Positions 1-8,583 of a DNA stretch of 64,000 bases are shown here, one piece after another. The position numbers and the translations under genes are program-made. Positions within the stretch are counted from its first letter, which is position 1; each line of letters opens with the position of its first letter. The notes under the pieces were generated by a model that saw nothing but the letters and a program-made list of their open reading frames with translations, was not told the origin of the DNA and made no database searches. Source of the DNA: Morganella morganii_D (GTDB taxonomy: Bacteria > Pseudomonadota > Gammaproteobacteria > Enterobacterales > Enterobacteriaceae); assembly GCA_044772875.1 (NCBI GenBank), contig CP173058.1:1240001-1304000 (forward strand). The letters run 5' to 3'.

Positions 1-131
1 CCGATCAATATGGCTAAAATACCGCTCCACCCGCTGAACTGAATCAACAGTGCATCTTTGGCATACAGCCAGGCAGCAGCAATACCATTGATAATCAGCC
101 AGTTAAGGAAAGGAAGACGAAATACAGCCAT
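1..131 (-). CDS. N-terminal part of an unidentified membrane protein (cut by window edge)
   Basis: An open frame starts at an ATG read leftwards from 131 and runs off the window. A GGAG ribosome site lies about 8 bases upstream on the minus strand. The 43 visible codons begin MAVFRLPFLNWLIINGIAAA and continue with hydrophobic residues broken by a short polar stretch, as expected for a first membrane helix and hairpin. It lies downstream of dauA on the same strand, about 80 bases away. I do not recognise the family, and too little is visible to assign a function. Confidence 0.55.
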   Translation of the reverse strand, partial: MAVFRLPFLNWLIINGIAAAWLYAKDALLIQFSGWSGILAILI

Positions 132-195
132 GATTTTTCTCCGGTGACAGATAAAGAAACGGCGGACTCTGTGCCCGCCGCTGTATTCAGTATAA

Positions 196-217
196 CCTGA
201 TAACTGAAGTTATCAGG
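196..217 (-). terminator. Possible terminator after dauA
   Basis: A perfect 9-bp stem CCTGATAAC/GTTATCAGG with a 4-base loop overlaps the dauA stop codon. On the minus strand it is followed by TTATACT rather than a clean T tract, so termination may be weak and may allow readthrough into the next gene. Confidence 0.4.
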
Positions 218-1934
218 TCTCAGATGTCACACCATCCATCAGTCCCAGTTCAATCAGAGCCTTGCTGACTGACGGATAAAAGCTGATTTTATTCTCAGCC
301 GGTACAATGCGTGCCCGTGCCAGGGTTTTCAGCGGCTGGAACGGAATATCGGTAACCACAATATGGGTATCCACACCGGCTTCATCGATAAAACGGCGGA
401 ACGCTTTTAATCCGCCGGCATCCAGCACCGGCACGGCATCCCACTGCATCACGATGGTGTGGTATCCCGCACTTTTGACTTTCAGATCATCAAAAATCCG
501 CTCGGCAGCGGCAAAGAACAGCGGACCGTTAACACGAACCACCAGCAGCCCTTTGTCGTGATCGGTAAAGGAAGATTCACTCAGACGCGTCATATTGGCA
601 ATACGGCGCATAAACAGCAGTGAGGCCAGCACAATCCCGACACTGATAGCGATCACCATATCAAACAGCACTGTGAGGCTCAGGCACAGCAGCAGCACGA
701 TAATATCGTCTTTTGGTGCACGGCGGATAAGTTCAATCACTTTTGCCGCTTCACTCATATTCCACGCTACCATCAGCAGCAGGGCGGACATTGCAGCCAG
801 CGGCAGATAAGAGAGCAATGGTGCCAGAACCAGCAGGGTCAGCAATACCAGCAGGGAGTGGATAATGGCGGATACCGGCGATGTGGCACCGGCGCGCACG
901 TTAGCGGCAGAGCGGGCAATGGCGGCAGTGGCGGTGATACCGCCGAAGAACGGCGCGGTGATATTACCCAGTCCCTGACCCAGCAATTCTCCGTTGGAGT
1001 TATGTTTTTTACCGGTCATACCGTCGAGCACGACTGCACAGAGCAGTGATTCAATCGCGCCGAGCATCGCCATGGAAAAGGCCGCCGGCATCAGGGCGGT
1101 GATGGTTGCCCAGTTGAACACAAATTCCTTGCCGTCCGGGGCCGGTAAATTCCACGGCAGAATAAACTGCGGCAGAATCGGCGGGATCCCCGCGCCCTGT
1201 GTGCCGTCCGCCAGGGTATAACTGAAGCGGGAGCCGATAGTGGCCGCGTCCATACCGAACAGTGACAGCAGCATCATCACCAGCATCCCGGCAATCACAG
1301 CGGGCAGATGACCGGGCAGGCGCAGTTTCAGTTTCGGCCAGTAGATAAGCACCAGCAGCGTGGTTACGCCAATCAGGGTATCAGACAGATTAATGGTCGG
1401 CATGGCTTTGACAAGGGCAATCACCTTATCAACATAGTTTTCCGGCACATATGCCATCGTCAGACCAAAAAAATCCTTCACCTGCATGGTGGCGATAGTG
1501 ATCGCAATCCCTGAGGTGAAGCCCAGCACCACGGAAATCGGAATATATTCGATGAGTTTACCGAAGCGTGCCAGACCCATCGCCAGCAGGATAATCCCTG
1601 ACATCAGGGTGGCTATCAGTAACCCGCTCAGCCCGAACTGCTGGGAAACGGGGTAGAGGATCACCACAAAAGCGGCGGTCGGTCCTGAGACACTGAAACG
1701 GGAGCCGCCGGTCACCGCAATCACAATACCGGCGATAGCGGCCGTATACAGGCCATATTGCGGTGCCACACCACTGCCGATAGCCAGAGCCATGGCCAGC
1801 GGGATAGCAATAATCCCGACGGTGATACCGGCAATGGTATCTTTTATCAGACGGGGGACGGAGTAAGGCTGTTTCCAGCACGAGTCAATTAATGCAGAAA
1901 AAAGAGATAATCCTTTAAATGTTGAAATTTTCAT
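213..1934 (-). CDS. dauA: SulP-family C4-dicarboxylate/anion transporter DauA
   Basis: This 573-residue protein has the SulP layout: a short cytosolic N-terminus, a membrane core of many hydrophobic segments (about residues 25-440) and a C-terminal STAS domain (about 455-560). The conserved SulP stretch around 'GGSRFSVSGPTAAF' (residues about 76-89) sits in the anion-binding core. The STAS loop reads VLDAGGLKAF, with alanine where phosphorylatable STAS proteins have serine. In E. coli DauA (YchM) takes up succinate and other C4-dicarboxylates at acidic pH and affects the Dct system. The length is slightly above the E. coli protein. The ATG at 1934 is the first start in the frame. Substrate is inferred from family membership. 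Confidence 0.88.
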   Translation of the reverse strand: MKISTFKGLSLFSALIDSCWKQPYSVPRLIKDTIAGITVGIIAIPLAMALAIGSGVAPQYGLYTAAIAGIVIAVTGGSRFSVSGPTAAFVVILYPVSQQFGLSGLLIATLMSGIILLAMGLARFGKLIEYIPISVVLGFTSGIAITIATMQVKDFFGLTMAYVPENYVDKVIALVKAMPTINLSDTLIGVTTLLVLIYWPKLKLRLPGHLPAVIAGMLVMMLLSLFGMDAATIGSRFSYTLADGTQGAGIPPILPQFILPWNLPAPDGKEFVFNWATITALMPAAFSMAMLGAIESLLCAVVLDGMTGKKHNSNGELLGQGLGNITAPFFGGITATAAIARSAANVRAGATSPVSAIIHSLLVLLTLLVLAPLLSYLPLAAMSALLLMVAWNMSEAAKVIELIRRAPKDDIIVLLLCLSLTVLFDMVIAISVGIVLASLLFMRRIANMTRLSESSFTDHDKGLLVVRVNGPLFFAAAERIFDDLKVKSAGYHTIVMQWDAVPVLDAGGLKAFRRFIDEAGVDTHIVVTDIPFQPLKTLARARIVPAENKISFYPSVSKALIELGLMDGVTSET

Positions 1935-2160
1935 TTCCGGACAACTGTCACCTCTGAGTCATATGAAAAAATAGGGAGACGCCAAAGCGCATTAGTCTAC
2001 GCAAAACAGGGAGAGATTTAGCTGAGATACATCAAATGACGCTGAATACAATAGCGGATATTAAAATAAAATCAAAAATATGAATAAGTTAAAGCATAAT
2101 AAAACAGAATATTCTGCCGCCGCTCAGGATAGCAGCACAAAAAAGGAAAAGACAGAAACG

Positions 2161-2188
2161 AAAAAAGCCTGCTGATTGCTCAGCAGGC
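2161..2188 (-). terminator. Rho-independent terminator of tRNA-Ser
   Basis: A 9-bp stem GCCTGCTGA/TCAGCAGGC with a 4-base loop is followed on the minus strand by six T residues, 13 bases after the tRNA 3' end. Confidence 0.85.
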
Positions 2189-2201
2189 TCTTCTCTTAAT
2201 A

Positions 2202-2291
2202 TGGCGGTGAGAGAGGGATTCGAACCCTCGATGCACTTTCGCGCATACACACTTTCCAGGCGTGCTCCTTCAGCCACTCGGACATCTCACC
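2202..2291 (-). tRNA. tRNA-Ser (anticodon GGA)
   Basis: On the minus strand a 90-nt sequence starts GGTGAGATGTCCGAGTGGC and ends with an encoded CCA. The acceptor stem pairs GGTGAGA with TCTCACC. The anticodon arm loop is CTGGAAA, giving anticodon GGA, which reads UCC/UCU serine codons. The long variable arm typical of class II serine tRNAs is present, and the T loop is GTTCGAATC. It is a single tRNA gene with its own promoter and terminator. No integrated element is visible beside its 3' end. Confidence 0.95.
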
Positions 2292-2335
2292 GGGGTACTG
2301 TTCGTTGCGTTGATATCTCGCTGCAACGGGGCGCT

Positions 2336-2364
2336 ACTATAGGGGAAGCGACGTAACCCGTCAA
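2336..2364 (-). promoter_or_regulatory. Sigma-70 promoter for tRNA-Ser
   Basis: The minus strand carries TTGACG (RC of 2359-2364), a 17-base spacer and TATAGT (RC of 2336-2341), about 45 bases before the mature tRNA. The G+C-rich stretch just after the -10 box resembles a stringent-response discriminator, as is usual for stable RNA promoters. The rest of 2292-2626 shows no gene and probably also holds the ghrA promoter. Confidence 0.8.
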
Positions 2365-2626
2365 TACGCGCTATGAAAATAAATACGTTTTTTCGTTCGT
2401 TTAACTAAAAAAACAGCATATTGGTGATTAACATAGCAAATCCGGTAAAAAAACAGTACTGACCGCATGAAAAATGATCGGTGTTTTTTTCCGGCGGAAA
2501 ATCATCTGCCGGAAAATTATGCAGGTCAGTTAACAATAACAACATTTTAACGGCGTGAAAATCTTTCAGGGGCTTGAATTCTTTCCGTAATCCTATCAGG
2601 CTGGTAAAAAAACAGAGGAGCGCCGC

Positions 2627-3568
2627 ATGAATATTATTTTCTACCATCCTTTTTTTGATTCTGAGCTGTGGATCAACGGCATGAAAAAACACCTGCCGCA
2701 GGCTGATATCCGTAAATGGGTGCCGGGGGATAACCAGCCGGCGGATTATGCCCTCGTGTGGTTACCGCCGCGTGAGTGTCTGGCGGGAAGAACAACCATG
2801 AAAGGTGTTTTTGCACTGGGTGCCGGGGTGGATGCCATTCTGAAACAGGAACAGGCGAACCCGGGCACACTGCCTGCCGGGGTTCCGGTGATCCGCCTTG
2901 AAGATACCGGGATGGGGGCGCAGATGCAGGAGTATGCGGTTGCCAAGGCGCTGTGGTACTTCCGCAAGATGGATATTTATAAACGCCAGCAGGAACAGCG
3001 CATCTGGAAAGCACAACCTGCTTTCACGTTTGATGAGTTTGAAATAGGTGTGCTGGGAACGGGGGTTCTCGGGCGTTCTGTGGCGGAAAAACTCGCGGAG
3101 TTCGGGTTTAAAGTTCATGGCTGGAGCCGGACACCAAAACAGATCCCGGGCGTGACCGGTTTCTGCGGCAATGACCAACTGGATGAATTCTTAAGCCACA
3201 GCCGCCTGCTGATCAACCTGCTGCCGGACACACCGCAGACAAGGGGGATCCTCAATCAGTCGCTGTTCAGTAAGCTGCCGCAGAGCTCTTACCTGATTAA
3301 CCTGGCCCGCGGTTCGCATCTGGTGGATAACGACCTGCTGGAAGCGATTGATGACGGACAGATTGCCGGTGCCAGCCTGGATGTTTTCGCAACAGAGCCG
3401 CTGCCGGAAATGCACCCGTTCTGGACGCATCCGAGAGTGGATGTCACGCCGCATATTGCTGCATTTACGATTCCGTCAGAGGCAATGAAAGCTATTGTTG
3501 CCAATATTGAACGTATTGAGCGCGGCGAAGCCCCGCAGGGTGTGGTGAATATGGAACTGGGGTATTAA
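2627..3568 (+). CDS. ghrA: Glyoxylate/hydroxypyruvate reductase A
   Basis: This 313-residue D-2-hydroxyacid dehydrogenase reduces glyoxylate to glycolate and hydroxypyruvate to D-glycerate with NADPH in the cytosol. The nucleotide-binding loop GVLGTGVLGR is at residues 141-150. The catalytic trio of the family is visible as Arg228 (in LARGS), Glu257 (ATEPLP) and His276 (TPHIAA). The length matches E. coli GhrA (about 312). The ATG at 2627 has a GAGGAG-type ribosome site. It is followed 63 bases later by the ycdY homologue on the same strand. E. coli has ycdX between the two; it is absent here. Confidence 0.93.
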   Translation: MNIIFYHPFFDSELWINGMKKHLPQADIRKWVPGDNQPADYALVWLPPRECLAGRTTMKGVFALGAGVDAILKQEQANPGTLPAGVPVIRLEDTGMGAQMQEYAVAKALWYFRKMDIYKRQQEQRIWKAQPAFTFDEFEIGVLGTGVLGRSVAEKLAEFGFKVHGWSRTPKQIPGVTGFCGNDQLDEFLSHSRLLINLLPDTPQTRGILNQSLFSKLPQSSYLINLARGSHLVDNDLLEAIDDGQIAGASLDVFATEPLPEMHPFWTHPRVDVTPHIAAFTIPSEAMKAIVANIERIERGEAPQGVVNMELGY

Positions 3569-3631
3569 TTCTTTACAGCGATGAGGACAATCCGGACAAT
3601 AGCGGCAACTCAGTTAATAAGGATTTGAAGT

Positions 3632-4180
3632 ATGAATGAATTTTCGCTGGTCTGCCGTCTGCTCGGAACTCTGTTTAACCGCGCGCCGGCCGATCCTGTG
3701 CTGGCACCGGTTCTGACGATGATTAAGCAGGGACAGCTGAAAGCTCACTGGCCGCTGGAGCAGGATGCACTGCTGAGCAGACTGGCTGAACATTGTGATG
3801 CCGCAGAACTGGCGGCGGACTATCAGCAGCTGTTTGCTGACGGCTCTGTGGCACAGCACCGGTCAGAATACACCGCTGAGCCGGAGAGTGAGGTCCGTCA
3901 GTTTCTCAGTGAGCGCGGTATGCCGCTGACAGATACTGCAACAGACAGTTTTGGTTCTCTGCTGCTGGCAGCATCCTGGCTGGAAGATCAGGCACAGGAA
4001 GATGAAGTCAGTGCGCAGACAGCGCTGTTTGCGGATTATCTGCTGCCGTGGAGTGATGTATTTCTCGGGAAAGTCGAGTCACATGCACAGCACGGTTTTT
4101 ACCGCACGCTGGCGATCCTGACCCGGGAAGCGCTGTCAGCCCTGTATGAAGAGCTGACAGAAGAAGATGATAATAACTGA
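3632..4180 (+). CDS. ycdY: TorD/DmsD-family molecular chaperone YcdY
   Basis: This 182-residue, mostly helical and acidic protein belongs to the TorD/DmsD/NarJ family of redox-enzyme maturation chaperones. The signature region 'DYQQLFADG' followed by a PxESE-like segment (AEPESEV, about residues 84-90) is visible. In E. coli YcdY helps metal loading and activity of the phosphatase YcdX, whose gene normally precedes it. Here ycdX is missing between ghrA and ycdY, so the client may be encoded elsewhere or be different. A strong terminator follows. The chaperone family is clear from the sequence; the client is inference. Confidence 0.85.
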   Translation: MNEFSLVCRLLGTLFNRAPADPVLAPVLTMIKQGQLKAHWPLEQDALLSRLAEHCDAAELAADYQQLFADGSVAQHRSEYTAEPESEVRQFLSERGMPLTDTATDSFGSLLLAASWLEDQAQEDEVSAQTALFADYLLPWSDVFLGKVESHAQHGFYRTLAILTREALSALYEELTEEDDNN

Positions 4181-4211
4181 TATGTGACACTGTCACATAT
4201 CATGTTTACGG

Positions 4212-4236
4212 CCCGGTCTTATGACCGGGTTTTTTG
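4212..4236 (+). terminator. Terminator after ycdY
   Basis: A CCCGGTC/GACCGGG stem with a 4-base loop is followed by a run of seven T residues on the plus strand. It separates ycdY from the convergent citrate carrier gene. Confidence 0.85.
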
Positions 4237-4251
4237 TTTTCTGCCTCCGGC

Positions 4252-5565
4252 TCAGAATAGCCCCAGAAACCAGCCTGCCGCCAGTGTGATAAAGCTGAAC
4301 AGCCAGATCCGGAAGAAGGAGTAGCGAAGATGCCGCCCCATATCCACCCCGGCGATCCCCACCGCCAGCCAGACGGCCGGTGAGAACGGGCTGACAAAAG
4401 TACCGGCGTTGTTACCGATGGCCATGGCATACACCACATCTGCCGGCGGAATACCGGCTGAATTCACCACGTCACGGACAATCGGCAGCAGCGCAAAATA
4501 GTAGGCATCGGTACTGGTGAAAATATCCAGCGGCACTCCGATTATTCCGATAATAACATGGAAATGTTCCGCCATATGTCCCGGAATAATCAGCAGCAAA
4601 TCTTTGGCAACGGATTCCAGCATACCGCCTTTATCCATAATTCCCAGGAATACCCCGGCGGCAAGGATAATTGCCGCCATAGATAATGCCTGCGGGGCAT
4701 GATGGTTAATGACAGCAAACTGGTCTTTCGGTTTCGGGTAATTTACAATGAGAGCGGCAGAGAGTGCCAGCATAAAAATATAGGGTGCTGCGAGCCATCC
4801 CAGTGCCAGACTGAGGATCGCCAGCATGATAAGGAAAATATTGATCAGAAAGCGCTGTGGTTTTTCCGTACCGTGCTCTTTATCTGCCTCATCATACAGT
4901 TCAAGAAGGGAATCCTGCTCATACGGCGTGGTGCCGTACTGTGCAGCACGGGCGATACGGTACTTTTCCTGCAGGCCGAACAGAGCAGCGACCAGCACGG
5001 ATGCGGTAACACCGATGATTTGTACCGGGATCAGCGGCTGCCACAATTCAGAGGCGGAAATACCGGTCACCGCAGACGCCCGGCCGAGCGGCCCGCCCCA
5101 CGGTACCATATTCATCACCCCCATACTCATGCACATCAGCAGCAGCATCAGATACGGGCTCATACCCAGCCGCCGGTAGATCGGCAGAAAAGCCGGAATG
5201 ATAATCAAAAAAGTAGCCGCACCGGAACCGTCGAGATGTACAACAGCTGCCACCAGCGCGGTAACCATTGCCACAATCACCACATTACCCCGCGTCAGTC
5301 CGATCATCAGGCGGATAAACGGATTGAATATATGCAGGTCTTTCATAATGCTGAAAAACAGAATGGCAAAAAGAAACATTACTGCGACACCGGCAACTTT
5401 TTTGATGCCATAATCAAAAAATTCCGTGATTTCAGTCAGAGAATAACCGGCCAGCAGGGCGCCGAGCAGGGGAATAACAGACATGGCAATTATGGGGCTG
5501 GTTTTTCCTGTCATCAGCAGGACGACAATAGAAATGATGATCAGCAGTCCAATCAGTGTCAGCAT
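4252..5565 (-). CDS. CitMHS-family citrate (metal-citrate or proton) symporter
   Basis: This 437-residue integral membrane protein has about twelve hydrophobic segments. It carries hallmarks of the citrate-Mg2+/Ca2+:H+ symporter family within the ion transporter superfamily: VVHLDGSGAATFLIIIPAFLPIYRRL in the first half, and a matching re-entrant-like segment FTSTDAYYFALLP followed by GTFVSPFSPAVWL in the second half. A soluble loop lies between the halves (about residues 200-235). It stands alone, convergent to ycdY, with a long upstream region. Family members import citrate either complexed with a divalent metal or free; which applies here cannot be read from the sequence. Confidence 0.8.
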   Translation of the reverse strand: MLTLIGLLIIISIVVLLMTGKTSPIIAMSVIPLLGALLAGYSLTEITEFFDYGIKKVAGVAVMFLFAILFFSIMKDLHIFNPFIRLMIGLTRGNVVIVAMVTALVAAVVHLDGSGAATFLIIIPAFLPIYRRLGMSPYLMLLLMCMSMGVMNMVPWGGPLGRASAVTGISASELWQPLIPVQIIGVTASVLVAALFGLQEKYRIARAAQYGTTPYEQDSLLELYDEADKEHGTEKPQRFLINIFLIMLAILSLALGWLAAPYIFMLALSAALIVNYPKPKDQFAVINHHAPQALSMAAIILAAGVFLGIMDKGGMLESVAKDLLLIIPGHMAEHFHVIIGIIGVPLDIFTSTDAYYFALLPIVRDVVNSAGIPPADVVYAMAIGNNAGTFVSPFSPAVWLAVGIAGVDMGRHLRYSFFRIWLFSFITLAAGWFLGLF

Positions 5566-5935
5566 CAGATGATCCTTATCCGTAAATAGTCATTTTTTGA
5601 TGTTACTGAAATGGGTGATTTTGTGTTAAAAATGTTTATAAATTGTGAAATATATCATTAAAAAAGAATCAGGCAGACTCAGAAAAAAGCGGTCAATCAC
5701 AAATTAATTTTATTTGCGATAACGGAAAAATCAGAGTTTCATTCTTTTTGCGGAGGAGAGTACTGTTGATGTGTCAGAATGGGATGACCTGGTATCTTTT
5801 CGTATACACTGAATTTTCGTCATATTCTTTTGCAAAACGGGAAGATGATACCGTTCCCGGCGGGATAGTTAAGGAGCGGCATCATAATTTAGTAAATTAA
5901 TAATTTACATGCACAATTAAAAATTTTTATCAAAA
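5566..5935. other. Gene-free AT-rich region upstream of the citrate carrier, with a CRP-like half-conserved site
   Basis: No convincing ORF or RNA is visible in these 370 bases. TGTGAAATATATCATT at 5644-5659 matches the CRP consensus TGTGA-N6-TCACA in the left arm and three of five positions in the right arm. It lies about 80 bases before the carrier's start, a plausible place for catabolite control. The right-hand part (5700-5935) holds nothing I can name and contains the 3' end region of yceB. Confidence 0.35.
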
Positions 5936-6493
5936 TTATTCGGTTAACGGGATGACGATCCGGCCCGGGCGGATTTCAATACCTTTAGCAAACTTCTTCG
6001 CAGCCGCTTCGGCGGTATTATCACCATTCAGCACATAAACCGGTGTGATATTGAAAAAAGTACTCAGTGTATGATTGAGGTAGGGGATCAGCGCGGAAAT
6101 CAGGGTGTCCCATTTGTCCGGATCCAGTGTGTAATTGGTGATTTCAATATCGCGCATATAGATTGAACCGCTGGCGGCATCAAAATACGGGGCAGCACTG
6201 AGGGTCATTGAAATGGTGAAATCGCGTGATCCAAACAGTGAAACCAGTTTCAGAGAGCCGATTGCGGTCAGTTTTACCTTGCCCGGCTCTTCACGGCCGA
6301 TCTCGGTGAGCAGCTTCACCAGCGTAAAATCCGCATCGGCCACACCATCCATACCAATCTGTTTATTCAGCCGGATATTCTCTGCCACCGCACTGTTAAT
6401 CGTCTCTTCACTGACACTGATTTCGGTTAATTTATCACAGCCTGTTAAAACTGTTGCTGCGACCAGCGCCGCGGTAAAAAGGAATAATCTCAT
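5936..6493 (-). CDS. yceB: DUF1439 lipoprotein YceB
   Basis: This 185-residue lipoprotein has signal peptide residues 1-18 and the lipobox LTGC, with Cys19 as the acylated residue. The mature part carries the DUF1439 pattern, including GMDGVADADFTL, IGREEPGKVKLTA and the C-terminal GIEIRPGRIVIPLTE, matching E. coli YceB along its length. Residue +2 after the cysteine is Asp, the classic Lol-avoidance signal in E. coli, which would predict inner-membrane retention. From memory, E. coli YceB has Asn there. Its function is not established. It lies 64 bases after mdtH on the same strand. Confidence 0.85.
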   Translation of the reverse strand: MRLFLFTAALVAATVLTGCDKLTEISVSEETINSAVAENIRLNKQIGMDGVADADFTLVKLLTEIGREEPGKVKLTAIGSLKLVSLFGSRDFTISMTLSAAPYFDAASGSIYMRDIEITNYTLDPDKWDTLISALIPYLNHTLSTFFNITPVYVLNGDNTAEAAAKKFAKGIEIRPGRIVIPLTE

Positions 6494-6557
6494 CGGTATC
6501 TCCTGTTATGTACCACCTGATACTAACCTGTGCTGCGGCAAATCCAAAATATCCGGA

Positions 6558-7757
6558 TTAATTTAATACGGCAGGGCTTATCCTGCCCCGGTTAAACTGG
6601 CGGTAAAGTGCTATCAGTGTAATCAGTCCGATTGTACCGAGTAAAAACCAGGGAAGTTCAGGTAATTGCATTTCTTTACCCAAATCATAGAGCCAGCCGC
6701 CGCCGGTATAACCGATGGCACCGCCGAATGCCAGCCCGAGACGGCTGAAGCCCATATAACTGCCGCGCGCGCGCGGATCGGCCAGTGAGGCGCTGAGGGT
6801 TTCCCGCGCCGGTTCGGCAATAACCGACCCTAAATAGAACAAACAGATAATCGCAAACAATACATGCAGTGAATGCGTCAATGCGACCGGGAACATACTC
6901 AGGCTCATCAGGAACAACCCGGCCATCAGACGGGTTTCCAGCCGGAAGTGTTTTTCACTCCAGCGGGCCAGCGGATAAAGAAGTGTCAGCGACAGAGCGG
7001 CTTCAATAGCATACATCCATTTCACCGCTGCCGGGGTTCCCGCGAGTTCATTGACGATAATCGGGAACATCAGCATCACCTGAACTGACAGAATAAAGTA
7101 GCCGGTCAGTGTCAGCACATAACGGGAGAACCGCTTGTCACGCAGTACACGGGTCAGGCCCTCTTTTACCGGAGTACGGGTGGTGGATATGCGGTAAGCG
7201 GGCAGCAGCCAGGCGTTACACAGCGCGGTGATGATAAAAATCGCCGCACCCGTCCAGCAGACCAGATGAAAATCATAGATAAGCAGCCAGCTGCCGAGCA
7301 GCGCCCCGAGTACAGCGCCGGCACTATCCTGCATCAGCAGCAGGGAGTAAAAACGGCCGCGCTCATACGGGCGGGTCAGTTTGATCACCAGCGCGGTGCG
7401 CGGCGGGTCAAATAATGTACCGCCGATAGCCGAGAGAATACAGGAAAGCCAGAGGATCCACGGCTCATCAGCCATTGCCATCAGGGCGAACCCGCCGGCA
7501 CGGAGAAACATGCCGATGACGATCATCGGTTTGGCACCGAAACGGTCGGCAATCGCACCGCCGAAAATACCCAGTCCCTGCTGGACAAACTGGCGCAGTC
7601 CCAGCGCAAACCCGACCACAATCCCCGCCCAGCCGAGTTGTTCAACAAAACGGATGGAGATCAGCGGAAAGACCACAAAGAAGCCGAGAACAACCAGCAG
7701 GTTATCAACCAGCAACCAGTACTTCCCCAGTGTCCGGGCTTGTCTGACAAGTGACAT
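6558..7757 (-). CDS. mdtH: MFS drug-efflux transporter MdtH
   Basis: This 399-residue protein of the major facilitator superfamily has twelve predicted membrane segments. The MFS motif A-like loop between helices 2 and 3 is visible as GGAIADRFGAKP (residues about 62-73). The N-terminus MSLVRQARTLGKYWLLVDN matches E. coli MdtH, which gives modest quinolone resistance when overproduced. Gene order mdtH next to rimJ (divergent) and yceB is the same as in E. coli, which supports the call. The substrate in this organism is not shown by the sequence. Confidence 0.92.
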   Translation of the reverse strand: MSLVRQARTLGKYWLLVDNLLVVLGFFVVFPLISIRFVEQLGWAGIVVGFALGLRQFVQQGLGIFGGAIADRFGAKPMIVIGMFLRAGGFALMAMADEPWILWLSCILSAIGGTLFDPPRTALVIKLTRPYERGRFYSLLLMQDSAGAVLGALLGSWLLIYDFHLVCWTGAAIFIITALCNAWLLPAYRISTTRTPVKEGLTRVLRDKRFSRYVLTLTGYFILSVQVMLMFPIIVNELAGTPAAVKWMYAIEAALSLTLLYPLARWSEKHFRLETRLMAGLFLMSLSMFPVALTHSLHVLFAIICLFYLGSVIAEPARETLSASLADPRARGSYMGFSRLGLAFGGAIGYTGGGWLYDLGKEMQLPELPWFLLGTIGLITLIALYRQFNRGRISPAVLN

Positions 7758-7921
7758 TCAGCACCACATTAAATATTGAAAGGAATAGAAAAAAAGGAGA
7801 TGATTACACTGTCTATTCTCTGCTTATTCAGTCAATGATGACAGCGAATTCAGGATGATATTTTTTTATCGACGGAACGTGGTTAAGCACACCTTGATTA
7901 CGGCCTTCTGAGAGAGGAATT

Positions 7922-8509
7922 ATGTTGTTCGGCTACCGCGCGAATACGCCGCAGCTGCGTTTTATCACGGACAGAATGGTGGTTCGTCTGGCGCATGATC
8001 GGGACGCGTACCGCATCAGTGAATATTACTGTGAAAATGAAGAATTTCTGAAACCGTGGGAGCCTCTCCGCGACCGCAGCCATTATCATCCTTCCGGCTG
8101 GTCATCGCGTTTACAGCTGATGACGGACATGCACCGTCAGGGTACCGCGTTTCATTTTCTGCTGCTGGATCAGGCTGAAAATGAAGTGATGGGTGTGGCG
8201 AACTACAGTAATGTCATCCGCGGCGTGTTTTACGCCTGTTTTCTCGGTTATTCACTGGGGGAAAAATGGCAGGGGCAGCATTATATGCAGGAAGCTCTGG
8301 AACCGACTCTGCGCTATATGCAGCGCCAGCAGGGTATGCACCGTATCATGGCAAACTATATGCCTCATAATCAGCGCAGCGGACAACTCCTTGCCCGGCT
8401 GGGGTTTGAAAAAGAAGGCTACGCAAAAGAGTACCTGATGATTAACGGCCGGTGGCGCGATCATGTTCTGACCGCACTGACCACCCCGGACTGGGTTAAG
8501 CCACGATAA
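7922..8509 (+). CDS. rimJ: Ribosomal protein S5 alanine N-acetyltransferase RimJ
   Basis: This 195-residue GNAT acetyltransferase starts MLFGYRANTPQLRFITDRMVV, as in E. coli RimJ (194 residues). It acetylates the N-terminal alanine of ribosomal protein S5 using acetyl-CoA and assists 30S assembly. The acetyl-CoA-binding segment is around residues 120-150, where GEKWQGQHYMQEALEP precedes the helix. The C-terminal motif GFEKEGYAKEYLMINGRWRDH is typical of the RimJ/RimL group. An AGAGAGG ribosome site precedes the ATG. It is divergent from mdtH and is followed by murJ on the same strand. Confidence 0.94.
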   Translation: MLFGYRANTPQLRFITDRMVVRLAHDRDAYRISEYYCENEEFLKPWEPLRDRSHYHPSGWSSRLQLMTDMHRQGTAFHFLLLDQAENEVMGVANYSNVIRGVFYACFLGYSLGEKWQGQHYMQEALEPTLRYMQRQQGMHRIMANYMPHNQRSGQLLARLGFEKEGYAKEYLMINGRWRDHVLTALTTPDWVKPR

Positions 8510-8583
8510 CAGCGGGTTTTTCTGTTCCGCCCGCATTATCGTGATACTATTTCCGCCTTTGTTATCTGACCAGCACACTCAGC

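Noticed and set aside
2202..2291. tRNA-Ser as an attachment site for an integrated element
   Set aside because: No integrase gene or duplicated tRNA 3' end was seen on either side.
2405..2692. 95-codon minus-strand frame between tRNA-Ser and ghrA
   Set aside because: It overlaps the start of ghrA and an AT-rich promoter region; composition is low-complexity and no ribosome site is seen.
4699..5589. 296-codon plus-strand open frame opposite the citrate carrier
   Set aside because: It is antisense to a clearly recognisable membrane protein, rich in His, Gln and Arg as expected for a complement of hydrophobic codons, and has no ribosome site or family features.
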